Counted from the first letter of the stretch, positions 1 through 11,566 are shown. The stretch is 64,000 nt of DNA from Phyto melanocephala (GCA_941918925.1 OW799233.1:58964841-59028840); one strand, 5' to 3'. Notes: a model not told the origin generated them from the sequence alone. Numbers and translations are program-made.

Positions 1-1825
1 AGGCGCTACGCCCACTTTAACGCCCACCTCCCATATAACGTTTTACTTAAAATTCATATAATTTCTCTATTAATAAAGGGCTATTTTGAAACACCTAAGT
101 TGTACTCATTCGCAAAAATAACTTTTACACGCCTACCATAACGCCCACTTTTCACGTTATATACCGGTAATGTAATTTAAAAGCTCATAAAACCGCCAAA
201 ATATGAGGTATGATGATAAAATTTGCTACGTGTATCATCCTAGGCAATGTCATTACTGTGCCAGAAAATAAAAGTGCCACGCCCACTTTTATGCCCACCT
301 CCCATATAACGTTTTACTCAAAATTCCTATAATTTCTCTATTAATAAAGATTTTGGAATTATAAAGGGCTATATTGAAACACCTTAGTTGTACTCATTCG
401 CAAAAATAACTTTTACACGCCTACTATAACGCCCACTTTTCACGTTATATACCGGTAATGTAATTTAAAAGCTCATAAAACCGCCAAAATAAGAGGTATG
501 ATGATAAAATTTGCTACGTATATCATCCTAGGCAATGTCATTACTGTGCTAGAAAATTAAGTTGCCACGCCCACTTTTACGCCCACCTCTCATATAACGT
601 TTTACCTAAAATTCATATAATGTCTCTACTAATAATGATTTTGGAATAATAAAGGGCTGTATTGAAACACCTAAGTTGTACTCATTCGCAAAAACAACTT
701 TGACACGTCTACTATAACGCCCACTTTTCACGTAATCTACCGTTAATGAAATTTAAAAGCTCATAAAACCGCCAAAATTAGAAGTATGATGATCAAATTT
801 GCTACGTATATCCTTCTAATCAATGTTATTGTTGTGCCAAAAAGTTTAGATGACACACCCACTTTAACGACTACCTCCCATATAACGGTTTATCTTAAAT
901 TCATGTAATTTCTCTATTGACAAAGTTTTTGGGAAAATAAAGGGCTATATTGAAATATTTAAGTTGTATTTATTAGCGGAAACTTTATTGACACAGCTAC
1001 TTTAACACACTTTCATTGAAAGACTACATTTACAAAAGCATTTTAGTAGCATATCGAAGTTATAAAGGGTGGTTAAATTTTAAGGACAGATGTTGTCTTT
1101 AAATAAAACACAAATTATTTAGGATATTATTATTTCTTTTTATAATGATAATATTTGTATGGTTCAATTATGTATTTAACAAAATATTGGCCAAATGGCC
1201 CCCCCATCCTTGGCGCCACTCCTCTATCTGATGGTCCAAATTTTCAATGACAATATTGATGCTCAATTGTTGGGCATGATGATGAGTCGAGGTTGACTGC
1301 TCTTTTGCCACACTATCGCAAAAAACAGCAATAGTTCCCATTCAACGAACTAAGAAGGCATTCACAGGTTTTCTAACATTTTATACAGACCTGTTTTGCA
1401 GAAATTTAAATATTTTTTACAATTCTCCCGATTGTGGACGAATTTGAACGATTATGTTGATCAAAAGAATTACGAAGTGCACTAAATGCATTTTGATTTG
1501 AACGCCCATTTTTATAAAAAACCTGAATAACTTTAAAACGTTGCTCATTTGCGTATCTTTCCACGGATCAAAATGAGTAAGTTTGAGATTAAGAAATGTC
1601 AAGTGAAATGCAGAAAACAAATTTAAAGACTAGGTGTAATTTCACCTTCAACATGGGCCCTTAAAATTTAATCACCCTCTACAAAGAAAGTGATACATAT
1701 TTTATTATAAAGAGATTATTCCATAATGATTAACAAAATAATAAATATTGTGCTTTAAATGTACACAAAATTGGTGGTGGGTATAAAAGATTCGGCACAG
1801 CCGAATATAGTGCTCTTACTTGTTA
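1..1825 (-). mobile_element. GGGCGT-subrepeat transposon (CCACC family), left-truncated by window edge
   Basis: Read on the minus strand, this copy begins at 1825 with AACAAGTAAGAGCACTATA, a terminal hairpin (ATTCGGC/GCCGAAT) and TATACCCACCACC. It matches the more complete copy at 24079-26163. Positions 1-1010 hold about three and a half tandem units of roughly 285 bp. Each unit has the motifs CGCCCACTTT, CATATAACGTTTTA and AAAGGGCTATATTGAAA, and is itself made of two related halves. A deleted mariner sits at 1064-1672. No protein of the carrier is seen, so it is probably non-autonomous. The superfamily is not recognised. Confidence 0.75.
1064..1675 (-). mobile_element. Internally deleted mariner-like element (nested)
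   Basis: Inverted ends AGGGTGGTTAAATTTTAAGG (1065 on) and the complement of GGGCCCTTAAAATTTAATCACCCT (to 1675) bound a 0.6-kb element. On the minus strand, short frames around 1560-1290 resemble the N-terminal helix-turn-helix of mariner transposases (KVIQVFYKNG, then HNRSNSSTIGRIVKN). Stops and frameshifts follow, and the DDD catalytic region is absent. The same element lies in the same position of the carrier at 24226-24768, and a relic lies at 60830-61330. The insertion therefore predates amplification of the carrier. Confidence 0.65.
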
Positions 1826-2490
1826 TTATATCGCAACGGATCGCTAGAATTTAATTGAATGAATTTAACATTCACGTTCGACATTGTGCTTAAGTTAAAT
1901 TGTCCAAATTATTGTCTGAACGCCTACGTCATGGAAATAATTACATTTGTATAACTAACATGTATTCTATATTTTAACATACATTGTGCTAAAAAAAAGT
2001 TATTTTGCGAAAAAAAAACAAGGTTTTATATTGTATTTATGGTTGGCCTGGTGATTGTGTTTATTTTTCGCTGCTCTCTTTTTAACACATTTAATATGAC
2101 TAATGCATGTTTTCGACCAGGGATGCCACTTCTTCCAATTGATGATTTTTAATTTGCGTGAACAACTTGTTTTGTTAAAAAAAAAAACTGCAGATTGCAA
2201 AGCTGTATTAAATTTGCTGCATATGACCGAATATGTTTGGTATGCCTATAGGTACATGTTAAAATTTTATCATGTCACATATAAATGTATGTTTTGCAGT
2301 ATATATAAAATTAGAATTAAACTTTAAAAGCAAAAAAAATTTCCTTACAAAATTTACTTGCTAAACTTCAGTTTATTAATTTTAAAAGTAAATACTTATT
2401 TTACTCCAAGTACTTATGTATGAATGTACATATGTAAGTAATTATATGTATGTGCTCGTATAGTTGGTACGGGGGGGTGCTTTAATACCA
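1826..2490. other. Anonymous AT-rich stretch
   Basis: Contains poly-A runs near 1990, 2012 and 2178 and a few short open frames with no recognisable protein. CAGGGATGCCAC near 2120 resembles a hAT end, but no partner end was found. I see nothing else here. Confidence 0.5.
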
Positions 2491-2601
2491 TGTGAGATAA
2501 GGCCATGATGGCTTTATCTCTCATTCAATAGGGAGATAAAGCCTTTTTTTATTTTATTTTAATTTGAATGGGAGGTAAAGCCATCATGGCCTTATCTCAC
2601 A
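2491..2601. repeat. Short fold-back element (38-bp arms)
   Basis: The arm at 2491-2528 (TGTGAGATAAGGCCATGATG...) is the near-perfect reverse complement of 2564-2601, with two or three mismatches. The 35-bp A/T-rich loop carries a further GAGATAAAGCC motif. The RNA or single-stranded DNA would form a long hairpin. A third partial motif (GGCTTCATCTCTCATT) follows at about 2621. It could be a small fold-back MITE. No target duplication was identified. Confidence 0.7.
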
Positions 2602-4080
2602 TTAGCAATATTAGAAAATGGCTTCATCTCTCATTTCAGTTTTGAAGAACTTTTGCATTTTACATTGATTAATAGTTTTCTTATTTTTATAATTAGGAGA
2701 TAATAATGATAAAAAAGCAAATTTGCAAGGGAAAATCAATACTTTTCTTATTTTTATAATTAATTAATTTTTATTCTTGTGACGCACGCAGGAAAACTTT
2801 ATTCAGCGAAGTCCCTGCCGCGTCCAACTGGAGGAGAAAACCCGTAAGCACGGGTTCAACTGGTGACGAAGTGATTAAATTTAGGTTAAAACACTAATGA
2901 TTTTAACATTAGCGTGTCATTGGAGATCATGTGTTTACATGAATACATTAATGAACTGCACTCCATTCTAAGTACATATTTAGAACTCGTGCATATTTGA
3001 TGAGAAGCATCGGATGTTTCATGAGTTGAATTTGTTTGTTTACATGAATTCTTTAAGATATTTAGCATGATGTTACATTCATTTTTAAACACATCAATTA
3101 TGACAAATTATTTCACATTTAGGAAGTCATTTAGAATGAATGCTTTTACACAATTGATTTAGAAGTCTTGAAAATGTAATTCGCTTTGCACTACTTCTAA
3201 TTTTTTTTGCTGGGTATAGTTTGACTATCGTTTGGTAGGTTTTTGTATATTTCTTTTATGTTTTGCCAAAAAAGATTATTTCCATTGTGGCATCTCTGCT
3301 TCGAAAACTACGAAGTCTCTTTTTTTACTTTTTATAGGTATGTACACTCTACTTATTCTATATATGTAGGTATGTATTTACCTACATATGCACGTCCATA
3401 TACATACTTATATGTACATACTTATGTAGAAATGTACTTACTTGCACTCATGCTCAGTTTGTGGATTCATTTTGGCTTCTTGTAGCTTTTCATAAAAGTT
3501 CTTCCACATTTTTTCTTCATCCATGATGACGTTAACACTCCGTATTTAAGGATTATATTTAAATACTATGTACAATAGTTTGGAATGTAAGTACCTACTT
3601 ATATAGTTCATATAGTTCTAATAGATAGATAAATATGTACACAGGGTATGTTCAAATAAGTTTGTACTTTTTATACAAATGTAAATCTTATTAAGCTACC
3701 TTGAATTTTTTATAAAATTAAAATTTTTAAATGTTAAAAAATGAGAAAATACAAATGCGAAACCAACGCAATCACATTATCAAAAGAACTAAAGTATAGA
3801 CATCATAGTGTTTCTCCAAAGACTAAAATATTCGTGCTAAACAGCAGCCGTAGCCGACACACAAAACGACGCGAATTTTACTTACATACATATGCACACT
3901 AATAACTCGTATGAACATGTACATTTATGAATATACAAGCATTGTAAGTAATATACATATATGTACATACAGATATGTTTATATAGTCAGTATCGTATAG
4001 TTAGCATTAAATGAGGATGATGGTGTTTATTTTTGTTAGACTGACTTTTATACTCAATCAATTTCATTAGAGTATTAAAT
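2602..4080. other. Anonymous AT-rich region with TATG/CATA simple repeats
   Basis: No coding region is recognised. Imperfect TATGTAC/CATACAT runs at about 2412-2455, 3335-3435 and 3880-3985 are typical of fly genomes. The somewhat GC-richer stretch at 2780-2865 has no identifiable content. Confidence 0.5.
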
Positions 4081-4081
4081 A

Positions 4082-4598
4082 TTCGAATTCGCTATATTCG
4101 GCCGTGTCGTATCTGAAAATACACTTCACCGTCATAAATAAAATATATGTATGTATAAATATTACATCGTAGCTAATTCTAAATTTTATGTAATATAATA
4201 CTAGTTAAGCCCTTTCATTTGATACACATATTGTTGGGTTAAAAAATGTGTTCCGCCATTTCGTTTTAAGCGCCATCTTGTATTTTACACGTTTTTATAG
4301 TTTACTTCACTGTACTGGTCAAGCCCATTTATTTGATACTAATATTGTGGGGTGCTTATATATGTATCTCAGTTGGTTACAAACCGATATGTAAGATTTT
4401 TTTAAAATAATATCTGAGATTACGGCTTATAGTTTGGTGTCTTAAGCATGGTAAAAAATTATTCAAATAATTTTTGCCTCAGGCATACCAAATCTACAAA
4501 TAGTAGCAACCGTATCTATATATATAAATACATACTTATATTTCCTGATCAGGTTATCGTAGCTCGGAGAGAATTTGTTTATGTTTATAGTTTGACAC
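4082..4598 (-). mobile_element. Hairpin-ended repeat (TATACCCTTCAC family), decayed copy
   Basis: A degenerate end (GCTATATTCGGCCGTGTCGTA, then CACTTCACCGTC) opens the copy near 4090. The inner part contains two units around CAAGCCC.TTTATTTGATAC and ATATTGT.GGGT (about 4205-4365). Their reverse complements occur in the copy at 59550-59960 (AAAGGGCTTGAC). The right boundary is uncertain. No coding capacity. Confidence 0.5.
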
Positions 4599-4653
4599 AA
4601 AATTGGTGGTGGATATAAAAGGCCGAATATAGTGCTCTTACTTGTTCTGTGTA
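4599..4653 (-). mobile_element. Solo end of a CCACC-family element
   Basis: Only the terminal part is present: the ACACAAAATTGGTGGTGG motif, then GGCCGAATATAGTGCTCTTACTTGTT. It matches 1770-1825 in reverse orientation, minus about ten bases of the hairpin. Confidence 0.65.
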
Positions 4654-4680
4654 TAGTAGGTACAGAAAAAAATCAACCAA

Positions 4681-4855
4681 CGCACAGAGGAGTAATTGGC
4701 CTTAAAGGCTGGCCAAAATTATTTAACGTGTTTTTTGAATTAAAAATTTTAGTTTTTTGATAGTATTAGATGTAGTATGATATAAAAGTCTAGTGGCAGG
4801 TTTTGAAAAAAATAACACTGCGCACCAAAAGTACACTGCGCAGCAAAAAAAATTT
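4681..4855. repeat. Direct repeat, copy 1 (partner at 5893-6060)
   Basis: Starts CGCACAGAGGAGTA and runs through AACGTGTTTTTTGAATTAAAA and TAGTGGCAG to two ACACTGCGCA motifs. The copy at 5893-6060 is collinear with about ten percent differences. The pair brackets a CACTG terminal repeat and a BEL/Pao fragment. The origin of the repeat is not recognised. Confidence 0.7.
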
Positions 4856-5050
4856 TTTTTCTATTCTAGAAATAAAAGTATGTGGATTATATGGATTTTA
4901 ATGCCCTTAATTAAAATCTGTTTTCCGTTTTTCTCTAGCACGTAAGGATTTTCCTTTAAAGGCGTGGGATATGTCACCCCCTTAATCGTTGAGTTGCTTA
5001 ATATATTTTGTCACAACTTGAAAACAGGTTCTCCGACTTTAATAGCAGGA
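4834..5050 (+). mobile_element. Solo terminal repeat related to the CACTG transposon at 35453-38348
   Basis: Begins CACTGCGCAGCAAAA. It stays collinear with the left TIR of the 35453 element through GTATGTGGATTATATGG, a Pu/Py stretch, GGCGTGG, CCCCCTTAAT and AACTTGAAAACAGG..TCCGA. It is well diverged from that TIR, so it is an older or sister family. No transposase follows; a BEL/Pao fragment does. Confidence 0.55.
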
Positions 5051-5077
5051 GAATCGGACCTTCGTGGTTAAGTCCCC

Positions 5078-5916
5078 GTTGATTACCAACATTTAGAAGT
5101 TCGAGCTTTTGCAGTTCAGACTAAACCCCCGCCGTATGACATACTTGAACGTTTCTCGAATTTACCCCTTGCAATGCGTATTTTTTCGTATTTGTTTAGG
5201 TGTGCAATATTTGAAGACCCGAAAATGTTTGTATGACCCATTCAGAAATGAAGTTTACGAGATCGTTTGATTTTCGTATGCCAGCAGAATTTTGTCCCCG
5301 AATACACTCAATTGTCAAAGTCTGTACCCATTTCGTCAATGAGCACGTTTGTATGTGAAATATGCTCACAAATGTTCTGCTCATGGCGGACATTCTTTAA
5401 TGCTTGGATTGATAAGGAGCGAATTTTGAGTCTCCAGGTTGAAGAACTTAATTCGTACAGTTATTCATAATTGTAAAAGGTGCACTTTTTATCGAAAAAA
5501 ACAAGTGCGGCCAGCTTACATGAAGCTGACCGAATGAAATTTTTATCCGAAATAGGACAGAAAATTCTTGTACGGAATAGTTTCCTTATATGGGTGGATT
5601 ATGGGAAGTCGGCGTAAAGAGTGTTAAAACTCATTTACGAAAAATTTCTGAAGTGCACAAATTTACATTTGAGGAGTTTACGACGATATTTACCCGGATA
5701 GAAGCTTGTCTATATTCTAGACCTTTAATTGCCATTACCGATGACCCAGTTGATTTAGTCCCTTTAACCCCTGGTCACTTCCTTATTGGAACGCCTATGT
5801 TAGCACCCCCTGAACCCGATCATTCTGATTTATCATTGAGCATTGTTAACAGATGGCAAAAGTTCAAGGTATTTCATCACCATTTTGGTCAGCGCACAGA
5901 GGAGTATTTTACCTGA
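5078..5916 (+). pseudogene. BEL/Pao LTR-retrotransposon pol fragment (integrase region)
   Basis: Around 5095-5220 a frame reads like the segment before the BEL integrase (VRAFAVQTKPPPYDILERFS). About 5270-5470 keeps broken pieces (YTQLSKSVPISS, IDKERIL) of the zinc-binding N-terminal part of BEL integrases. An open 108-residue frame at 5590-5916 carries the typical C-terminal BEL block: GGLWEVGVKSVKTHLRKI, then FEEF, IEACLYSRPL, DDPVDL.PLTPGHFLIGTP and IVNRWQKFKV. Several stops and frameshifts separate these parts. The gag, protease, RT and LTRs are absent, so it cannot be active. Confidence 0.85.
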
Positions 5917-6060
5917 AAAGCTTGCCAAAATTATTAAACGTGTTTTTTGAATTAAAAGTTTTAGTTTTTTGCTAGTTTTAGGTGTAGTATGATATAAAAA
6001 GTTTAGTGGCAGATTTTGAAAAAATTACACTGCGTAACAAAAGTACACTGCGCAACAAGA
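5893..6060. repeat. Direct repeat, copy 2 (partner at 4681-4855)
   Basis: Near-collinear with 4681-4855 (see there). It begins inside the end of the BEL/Pao frame, so the fusion interrupts the integrase. Confidence 0.7.
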
Positions 6061-6544
6061 AGTGTGATGGTTTCTGATGAAAAAGCTTTTTTCCGTTCTA
6101 TTTGTGTACTGCAGCTTAAAAAAGGGTCACTGCTCAGAAATAACCTATTCAAGACATCTCGATTTGTATCGCTTCTGCTGAATTTCCTCGAAGAATTCGT
6201 ACGATATAATCGTAAGTCCCTATTTCTGGCCTTGGCAGCTTCTTCTGGCAATTAGATGGGATCCTGATACCTGGGTGCCCATATATTTTTTATGTACCTG
6301 TATTTATTTTTTGTAAACTTATTTTTGTGATTAATTCTTTTAATAAGTATTCTTATTAGGTACGTATGTATATTTATTTTTTAACAAATAATGTTTTGTA
6401 GAGCAGGTATATAAAAATATCTTTTATGGGGATGTGTGGGACATTCCCCTATAACTATTATCGATAATAAAGAATTTTTCAAATTTGTAATTATAGGCAG
6501 GTATTAACATTGTGAAGTGTCAAAAGTGATGTAATAATATTTAA
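6061..6544. other. Unassigned stretch before the copia element
   Basis: An open frame of about 80 codons on either strand (6003-6255) has no recognisable domain. From 6300 to 6540 the sequence is AT-rich and could include a degraded 5' LTR or leader of the copia element that follows. I could not define LTR ends or a primer-binding site. Confidence 0.35.
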
Positions 6545-6639
6545 AATCAATAATTCTTATGTGGTCGGGAAATAGAGCCAGAAGATTCAACGTCACCTGC
6601 ATTTGTAGCATTCAATTCAAAAAATGAAAAGGGACTAGC

Positions 6640-7140
6640 TTCAATAATAAAAGCAGTGTCTCGCATCTGAAGCCTGGCGAAGGTTACGAGAAATTCACCA
6701 ACCAAAGGGGCCTGCCAGAAAAATAATGTTATTCAAAAAGCTGTTATATATGTCGATGATAGATGGTATTTAATTGATCAGCCATCTGAAATAGACGTTT
6801 TAATACCAGAAGAAATGCTTGTCATATTATTATTATCGACTCTGCCAAAAACATATGAAGGTTTTGTCATCGTAATGGAATCCAGGGATTCATTACCTAA
6901 CTTGTCATCTTTAAAAGTAAAGCTGTTGGAAGAAGGTGCGCGACAACATGAAGTAACCACCAACAATAACAATAGTGCTGAGGTTCTAAATACACGAACA
7001 AATGGAAGTTTTAATATCAAAAAGAGTAATAATGAAAAGAGACAGCCGTATGATCATAACGAAACCAACAAAAATAATTTCCGAGATAAAAAAATGTTAA
7101 AATTGCGGGAAGCGCGGCCATTTCGTCGCGAATTGTAGGC
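6640..7140 (+). pseudogene. Ty1/copia gag fragment
   Basis: Frames at 6667-6770 (EAWRRLREIHQPKGPARK, LFKKLLYMSMIDG) and 6780-7138 (IPEEMLVILLLSTLPKTYEG, SRDSLPNLSSLKVKLLEE) match the copia gag (UBN2/Retrotran_gag) pattern, including the LLSTLP and RD.LP signatures. The two parts are in different frames, and sequence between them is missing. A basic Asn-rich tail leads to a region where a CCHC knuckle would be expected, but it is not intact. Confidence 0.8.
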
Positions 7141-7205
7141 AAAAAGAAAAAAGAGATAATCATGAAAACAGGCGGGAATTTAATTGCTTTGTATCATTAG
7201 CGGCA

Positions 7206-7584
7206 TTGCAAACAATAAACAACAATGTACAGTGGTGTGTAGACAGTGGTGCTTCGTCACATTTTTGTTATGATTACCAACATTTTGAAAAGTATGAAAA
7301 ATACGACGAAATTTTTTATTTTCCAAACAATAATAGTTTGAAAGTCATTGGCCGTGGTATTGTTGTAATACACGAAAATAAAAACAAAATCATACTTTTT
7401 ACATTTGCCAGAACTTAAAGGAAATTTTATTTCAATAAGCAAAATGATGGAAAGTGGAAAAGTTGTTGTGTTCAAGGACAATTATGTTCAAATAAAAGAT
7501 TATAAAAATAATATAATTTTGAAAGCCTTTAACAACAATGGTATATTGTTGTACGAATATGGACAAAATAAGTGTATGAGATTA
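7206..7584 (+). pseudogene. Ty1/copia protease domain
   Basis: The frame starting near 7206 contains WCVDSGASSHFC, the aspartic-protease active site (DSGA) of copia polyproteins. Positions 7405-7584 continue in another frame (LPELKGNFISISKMMESGK) with the usual segment between protease and integrase. A one-base frameshift near 7405 separates them. The frame is then cut by the MITE at 7585-8360. Confidence 0.85.
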
Positions 7585-8360
7585 AGGTGGGATCACACGA
7601 TTGCCGCAAATGCACCAATCTGACACAATTTTTATTGTGCATAGTTGGCGCACAATAATGAGATTGTTCCAATCAAATACTTTGTAATCACACGATTGCC
7701 TCACTTTATACAAATTTGATTGTTGCAAGATGGCGTAAAATGCTATAGTGACAAAAATCGCCGCATTCCCGTCACACGATTGTTCCTGCTTGTAGCAACG
7801 CTAGCTTATTTTGTTGTGTCTGTTCTGTTTTTTTGTGCATTAAAATGGTTTGTTTTTTAAAAAGAAAGAAAATTCATCTTCTTTGTATATTGTGTGTTTA
7901 TTTGGTATAAAAAAATTTATTTATGGTTATGTAGAAATATACCTTCAAAAAGAAATGTGCACACTTAATAAGGAAAAATAGATATGCTGGGGGTACGCAC
8001 AGCTTAACTGGCTTAAATTTATGTAATTAAAAAGTATAATCATGCAAAGAAAAACTTTTTAATCACAAACCACAAATAATTGAAGCACGCAAAAAAAAAT
8101 TAAAATGTTGGCGAGTATTGTAAACTTTGATTGCCGCTTAAGAACACAATAAATATTGTCACACTTTTGACATTTTTATTGCCGCGCTGTTGTATTTAAA
8201 GTGGTCACACGGTTGCCCCACCAGAGTTGCATTTGATTGGTTAAAACAAGCACAATATTATCCGCGATTGTCACATGAACCAATTTATTGTGCAATCACA
8301 CAATTGGGATACAAAAAAGTTTGGAAATTGGTGCATTACGGCAATCGTGTGATCCTACCT
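7585..8360. mobile_element. MITE with AGGTRGGATCACACG ends, TTA target duplication
   Basis: The left end AGGTGGGATCACACGATTGC is mirrored at the right by GGCAATCGTGTGATCCTACCT. TTA flanks both sides (7582-7584 and 8361-8363). Subterminal copies of CACACGATTG or its complement recur at 7688, 7794, 8210 and 8298. A 3-bp TTA duplication fits PIF/Harbinger-type mobilisation. There is no coding potential. Removing it rejoins the copia frame. Confidence 0.8.
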
Positions 8361-8398
8361 TTAGAAATAAAAAATAGTTTGAAAAGTTGGAATCTAAC

Positions 8399-8998
8399 CC
8401 TACGTTGCCACAGGCAAGTATTTACTTGCAAGTAGTGTATACGTATTACTAACGAAAATCAGGAGAAATGCCAAAAAAAAACACAAAAATTTTTTGAGTG
8501 GCTACACAGCACAGTGCAAGTTCATTTTTAAAATGTCGTCAACAAATAAACTTCAAACAAATTTAAAACAAATGACGCTGCTTCAATTGGTAATTAAGTG
8601 TTGTCAATAGCCACTATTGAACGTTACCTTTAGACATGTAACTTTTTAATATAATTTTTTTTTATAAAATTTTGATATTTATATTAAAACTTACATTTTA
8701 AATGAATATTTATATTTTTTCTTAATATTCTTCATATACATATATACATATTTATTAAAAAAATTAGCTGAATTATTTACCACAATTGTATGATATATTG
8801 TTGAGTTAACAAAAAACTCAGTATTAGACAACACTGTTTTTCGGCTTGTCACTTTACTTGCCGTAACTGTAAAAATTTTACTTGCTTAAAAATTTCTTCG
8901 CAAGCTGAGTCGCAGGTTGCCATAGTGTAGTTGTGTTAGTAAAAAAGTGTTAGTGTATTGGTTTTTTTTCACTTGCACTTGCATGTGGCAACGGTAGG
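8399..8998. mobile_element. Second MITE in the copia element
   Basis: The ends CCTACGTTGCCACAGGCAAGT and its imperfect complement (ACTTGCATGTGGCAACGGTAGG at 8977-8998) bound 600 bp of very AT-rich, non-coding DNA. Subterminal ACTTGCAAGT-like palindromes occur near both ends. The target duplication is not clear. Confidence 0.7.
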
Positions 8999-9000
8999 TA

Positions 9001-10228
9001 AAGTATGGGCATGTCAATTTTCAGTGTTTAAAATAAATATTGTAAAAGGTCTTAAGTTAAAACAATGTTGCAGTGAGCCTATATGTGAAGTATGTAGTAA
9101 CTCTAAAATTACAGTCAAACCTTTTGACAGAAATTGTTCATAGCGATATTTGTGGACCAGTCAATGTGCCATCAATTGCTGGATCTAGATATTTTGCTAC
9201 ATTTATCGACGACTGCTCTGGTTTTGTTGCTGTGTACTTTCTTAAAACAAAAGATCTAATATTAAATGCATTTAAAGACTATTTGTAAGTCCCTAGTAGA
9301 AAACTGGTTGCCAAATAAAATGTTTAAGAACTGATAATGGCAGGGAATATATCAGCAACGATTTCAGTAAGTTTTTACAAGAAAATGGAATTAAAAGGCA
9401 GCTAACTGTTCCTTATACCCCCCAACAAAATGGCATAGCTGAAAGGGCTAACAAGGCCTTAGTCGAGATGTCGCGCAGTATGCTATTAGAATCTAATCTT
9501 GAAAAAAAATTTTTGGGCCGAGGCTATATTGACCGCTGTTTATTTACGTAAAAAAACTCTTACAAAAGTTTTAGTAGATAAAACGCCGTTTGAAATTTGG
9601 AATGGCTATAAACCCTCAGTCGGTCATTTAAAAGTATTTGGTACAAAAGTTATAACTCTAAACAAAACTCACCATTAAAAGTTTTTACCCAAAGGTACTG
9701 AGATGTAGATGATCGGGTATAGCGAACAATCAAAAGCATATAGGCTTTACGATCCAATTTCAAGAAGAGTTCACGTAAGTCGTGATGTAATTTTTATAGA
9801 AGGAAAATATGTATGTAAAAGAGAAGATGAAGCAGATGTGTCAAATACTATTTATTTTGGAGATTTTTTAAATTTAAAAGAAAGAAATCCAATACATGAA
9901 AGTATTGAACAATACGATGAACAAATCACTAATACAGTCAAAAGACCACCAGCCGATGATGGTACCAGCCAATTTGAAACAGAAGCTATAGAACCTGGTG
10001 GTTCCAGTTCCTCGTACAAGCAGCCAAAAAATGGTCCAGGACGTCAAAAATTTGTTAAAACTGGATCGTCTGGACGACCAAGAAAAGTATTCAACACCAT
10101 AAACTCCTATTGTACCTGAAAATGTTGCTTTGAGGGATCCCAATTGTAGGCAGTGGGATGAAGCAATGAAAATTTAGTATGCTTGTTTAATCAAAAACAA
10201 CACTTGGGAACTGACTGAACTGCCAAAA
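9001..10228 (+). pseudogene. Ty1/copia integrase core and C-terminal region
   Basis: The GAG-pre-integrase part (GLKLKQCCSEPICEVCSNSK, 9045-9110) precedes the integrase core: VHSDICGPVNVPS, then FATFIDDCSGFVAVYFLK at 9135-9250. Further pieces follow in changing frames: ELIMAGN.., PPNKMA, WAEAILTAVYLR at about 9515, and TPFEIWNGYKPSVGHLKVFG at about 9580. An open frame at 9709-10119 ends the integrase with the RLYDP...V.VSRDVIF motif and a hydrophilic linker. The start of the RT region (NNTWELTELPKGQK) is visible at 10197-10228 and is then truncated by the next element. The order gag-PR-IN-RT is diagnostic of Ty1/copia. Confidence 0.9.
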
Positions 10229-10235
10229 GGACAGA

Positions 10236-11224
10236 AATTTAGTCTTTCAATTAAAGTGGGCGTTAAAGTAGATATTTCAATATAGTCCTTTATCATTCCA
10301 AAATCTTTTTTCATAGAGAATTTATATGAATTTAGATAAACCGCTATATGGGAGGTAGGCGTTAAAGTGAGCATGTCACCTAAATTTTCTCGCATAACAA
10401 TGACTTTGACTAAAAGGATATATGTAGGAAATTTCATCATCAGACCTCTAATTTTGACGGTTTTATGAGCTTTTAAGTTTCATCAACAGTAGATAACGTG
10501 AAAAGTGGGCGTTATAGTAGGCGTGTCGAATAAATGCTAATGAATACAACTTAGATATTTCAATATAGTCCTTTAATCTTTCAAAATCTTTATTCATAGA
10601 GAAATCATATAAATCTAAAATAAAGCGTTATATGGGAGGTGGGCGTGTCAAATATATTTTTGGTTAGAACAAAGCCTTTGACCAAAAAGCAATGTTTGCA
10701 AAATTTCAAAATCGTTTTTCAGTTTTATTTATTAGTTTTAAATTTTAAATATACCAAAAAATACACTGTGCGGTATAAATTTTCGTAACTTTTTTATCTA
10801 TAACTCCTTTCCTAATGCATAGATATAAGCAATTTTCAGGTAAAACTACTTCTTTTTATAAGGAAACATGCATTCGAAGTTTCACGGCTCTACGTTAATG
10901 CGTTTGGAAACAATTGCATTTTGTTCGATGTTGTAAGGACACGTTTTTTTGACATACTCTTATATTACGAGCTATAACTCTCTTCCTAATATTCCGATTT
11001 AGCCCATTTTCAATACCAAGCAAACCTTGTGCATAAGAAATATTCTGGCAAAATTTAAGCCCTCTAGCTTTTTCAGTCCGACCTCTATCGTGCTTTCAAC
11101 AGACGGACGGATAGATCGTCATAAAATGAAACCCCGATTTAGAATATATATACTTTATGGAGTTTAAAATGGATATTTGGATGTGTTACAAACGGAATGA
11201 CAAAATGAATACACCCCCACCAAA
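10236..11224 (+). mobile_element. CCACC-family element, 5'-truncated
   Basis: Starts abruptly in GTGGGCGTTAAAGTAG, with three GGGCGT subrepeat halves to 10650. It then carries the family's right part: TACACTGTGCGGTATAAATTT, TCTACGTTAATGCGTTTGGA, CTCTATCGTGCTTTCAACAG, AAACGGAATGACAAAATGAA and ACCCCCACCA. It is collinear with 25540-26150. It truncates the copia RT. Confidence 0.75.
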
Positions 11225-11566
11225 TATGTTTGACGACTTTTTAAAACAAAATGCAGATTCTTTATGAAAATCTAGTTAAAATTTACAGATTTTATCCCTT
11301 AATATTCTGGCAACACTGCATGCACTTTATGTTTATGTAGCATGTTTCCACGGCCTAATTTCGAACCAAATTACATAATTTTCCCATGATAAATATTCAA
11401 ACCAAATTACATAATTTTTTCATTAAAAATATTCAAAACAAATAACTATTTTTGTTGGTAATTCATTAAGAATTACCACCCGAATTATAATAAAATCAGT
11501 GTCTTCTCTAATTTTTATCGGTAGTTTATCATTTCCAGCTGTCAAAAAAATCAAAGCAAAAGGAAA
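11225..11566. other. Anonymous AT-rich stretch
   Basis: Contains a diverged direct duplication of about 50 bp (AACCAAATTACATAATTTT at about 11369 and 11402). Nothing else recognised. Confidence 0.5.

Noticed and set aside
2780..2865. Possible tRNA-like segment
   Set aside because: No cloverleaf or A/B box arrangement could be drawn.
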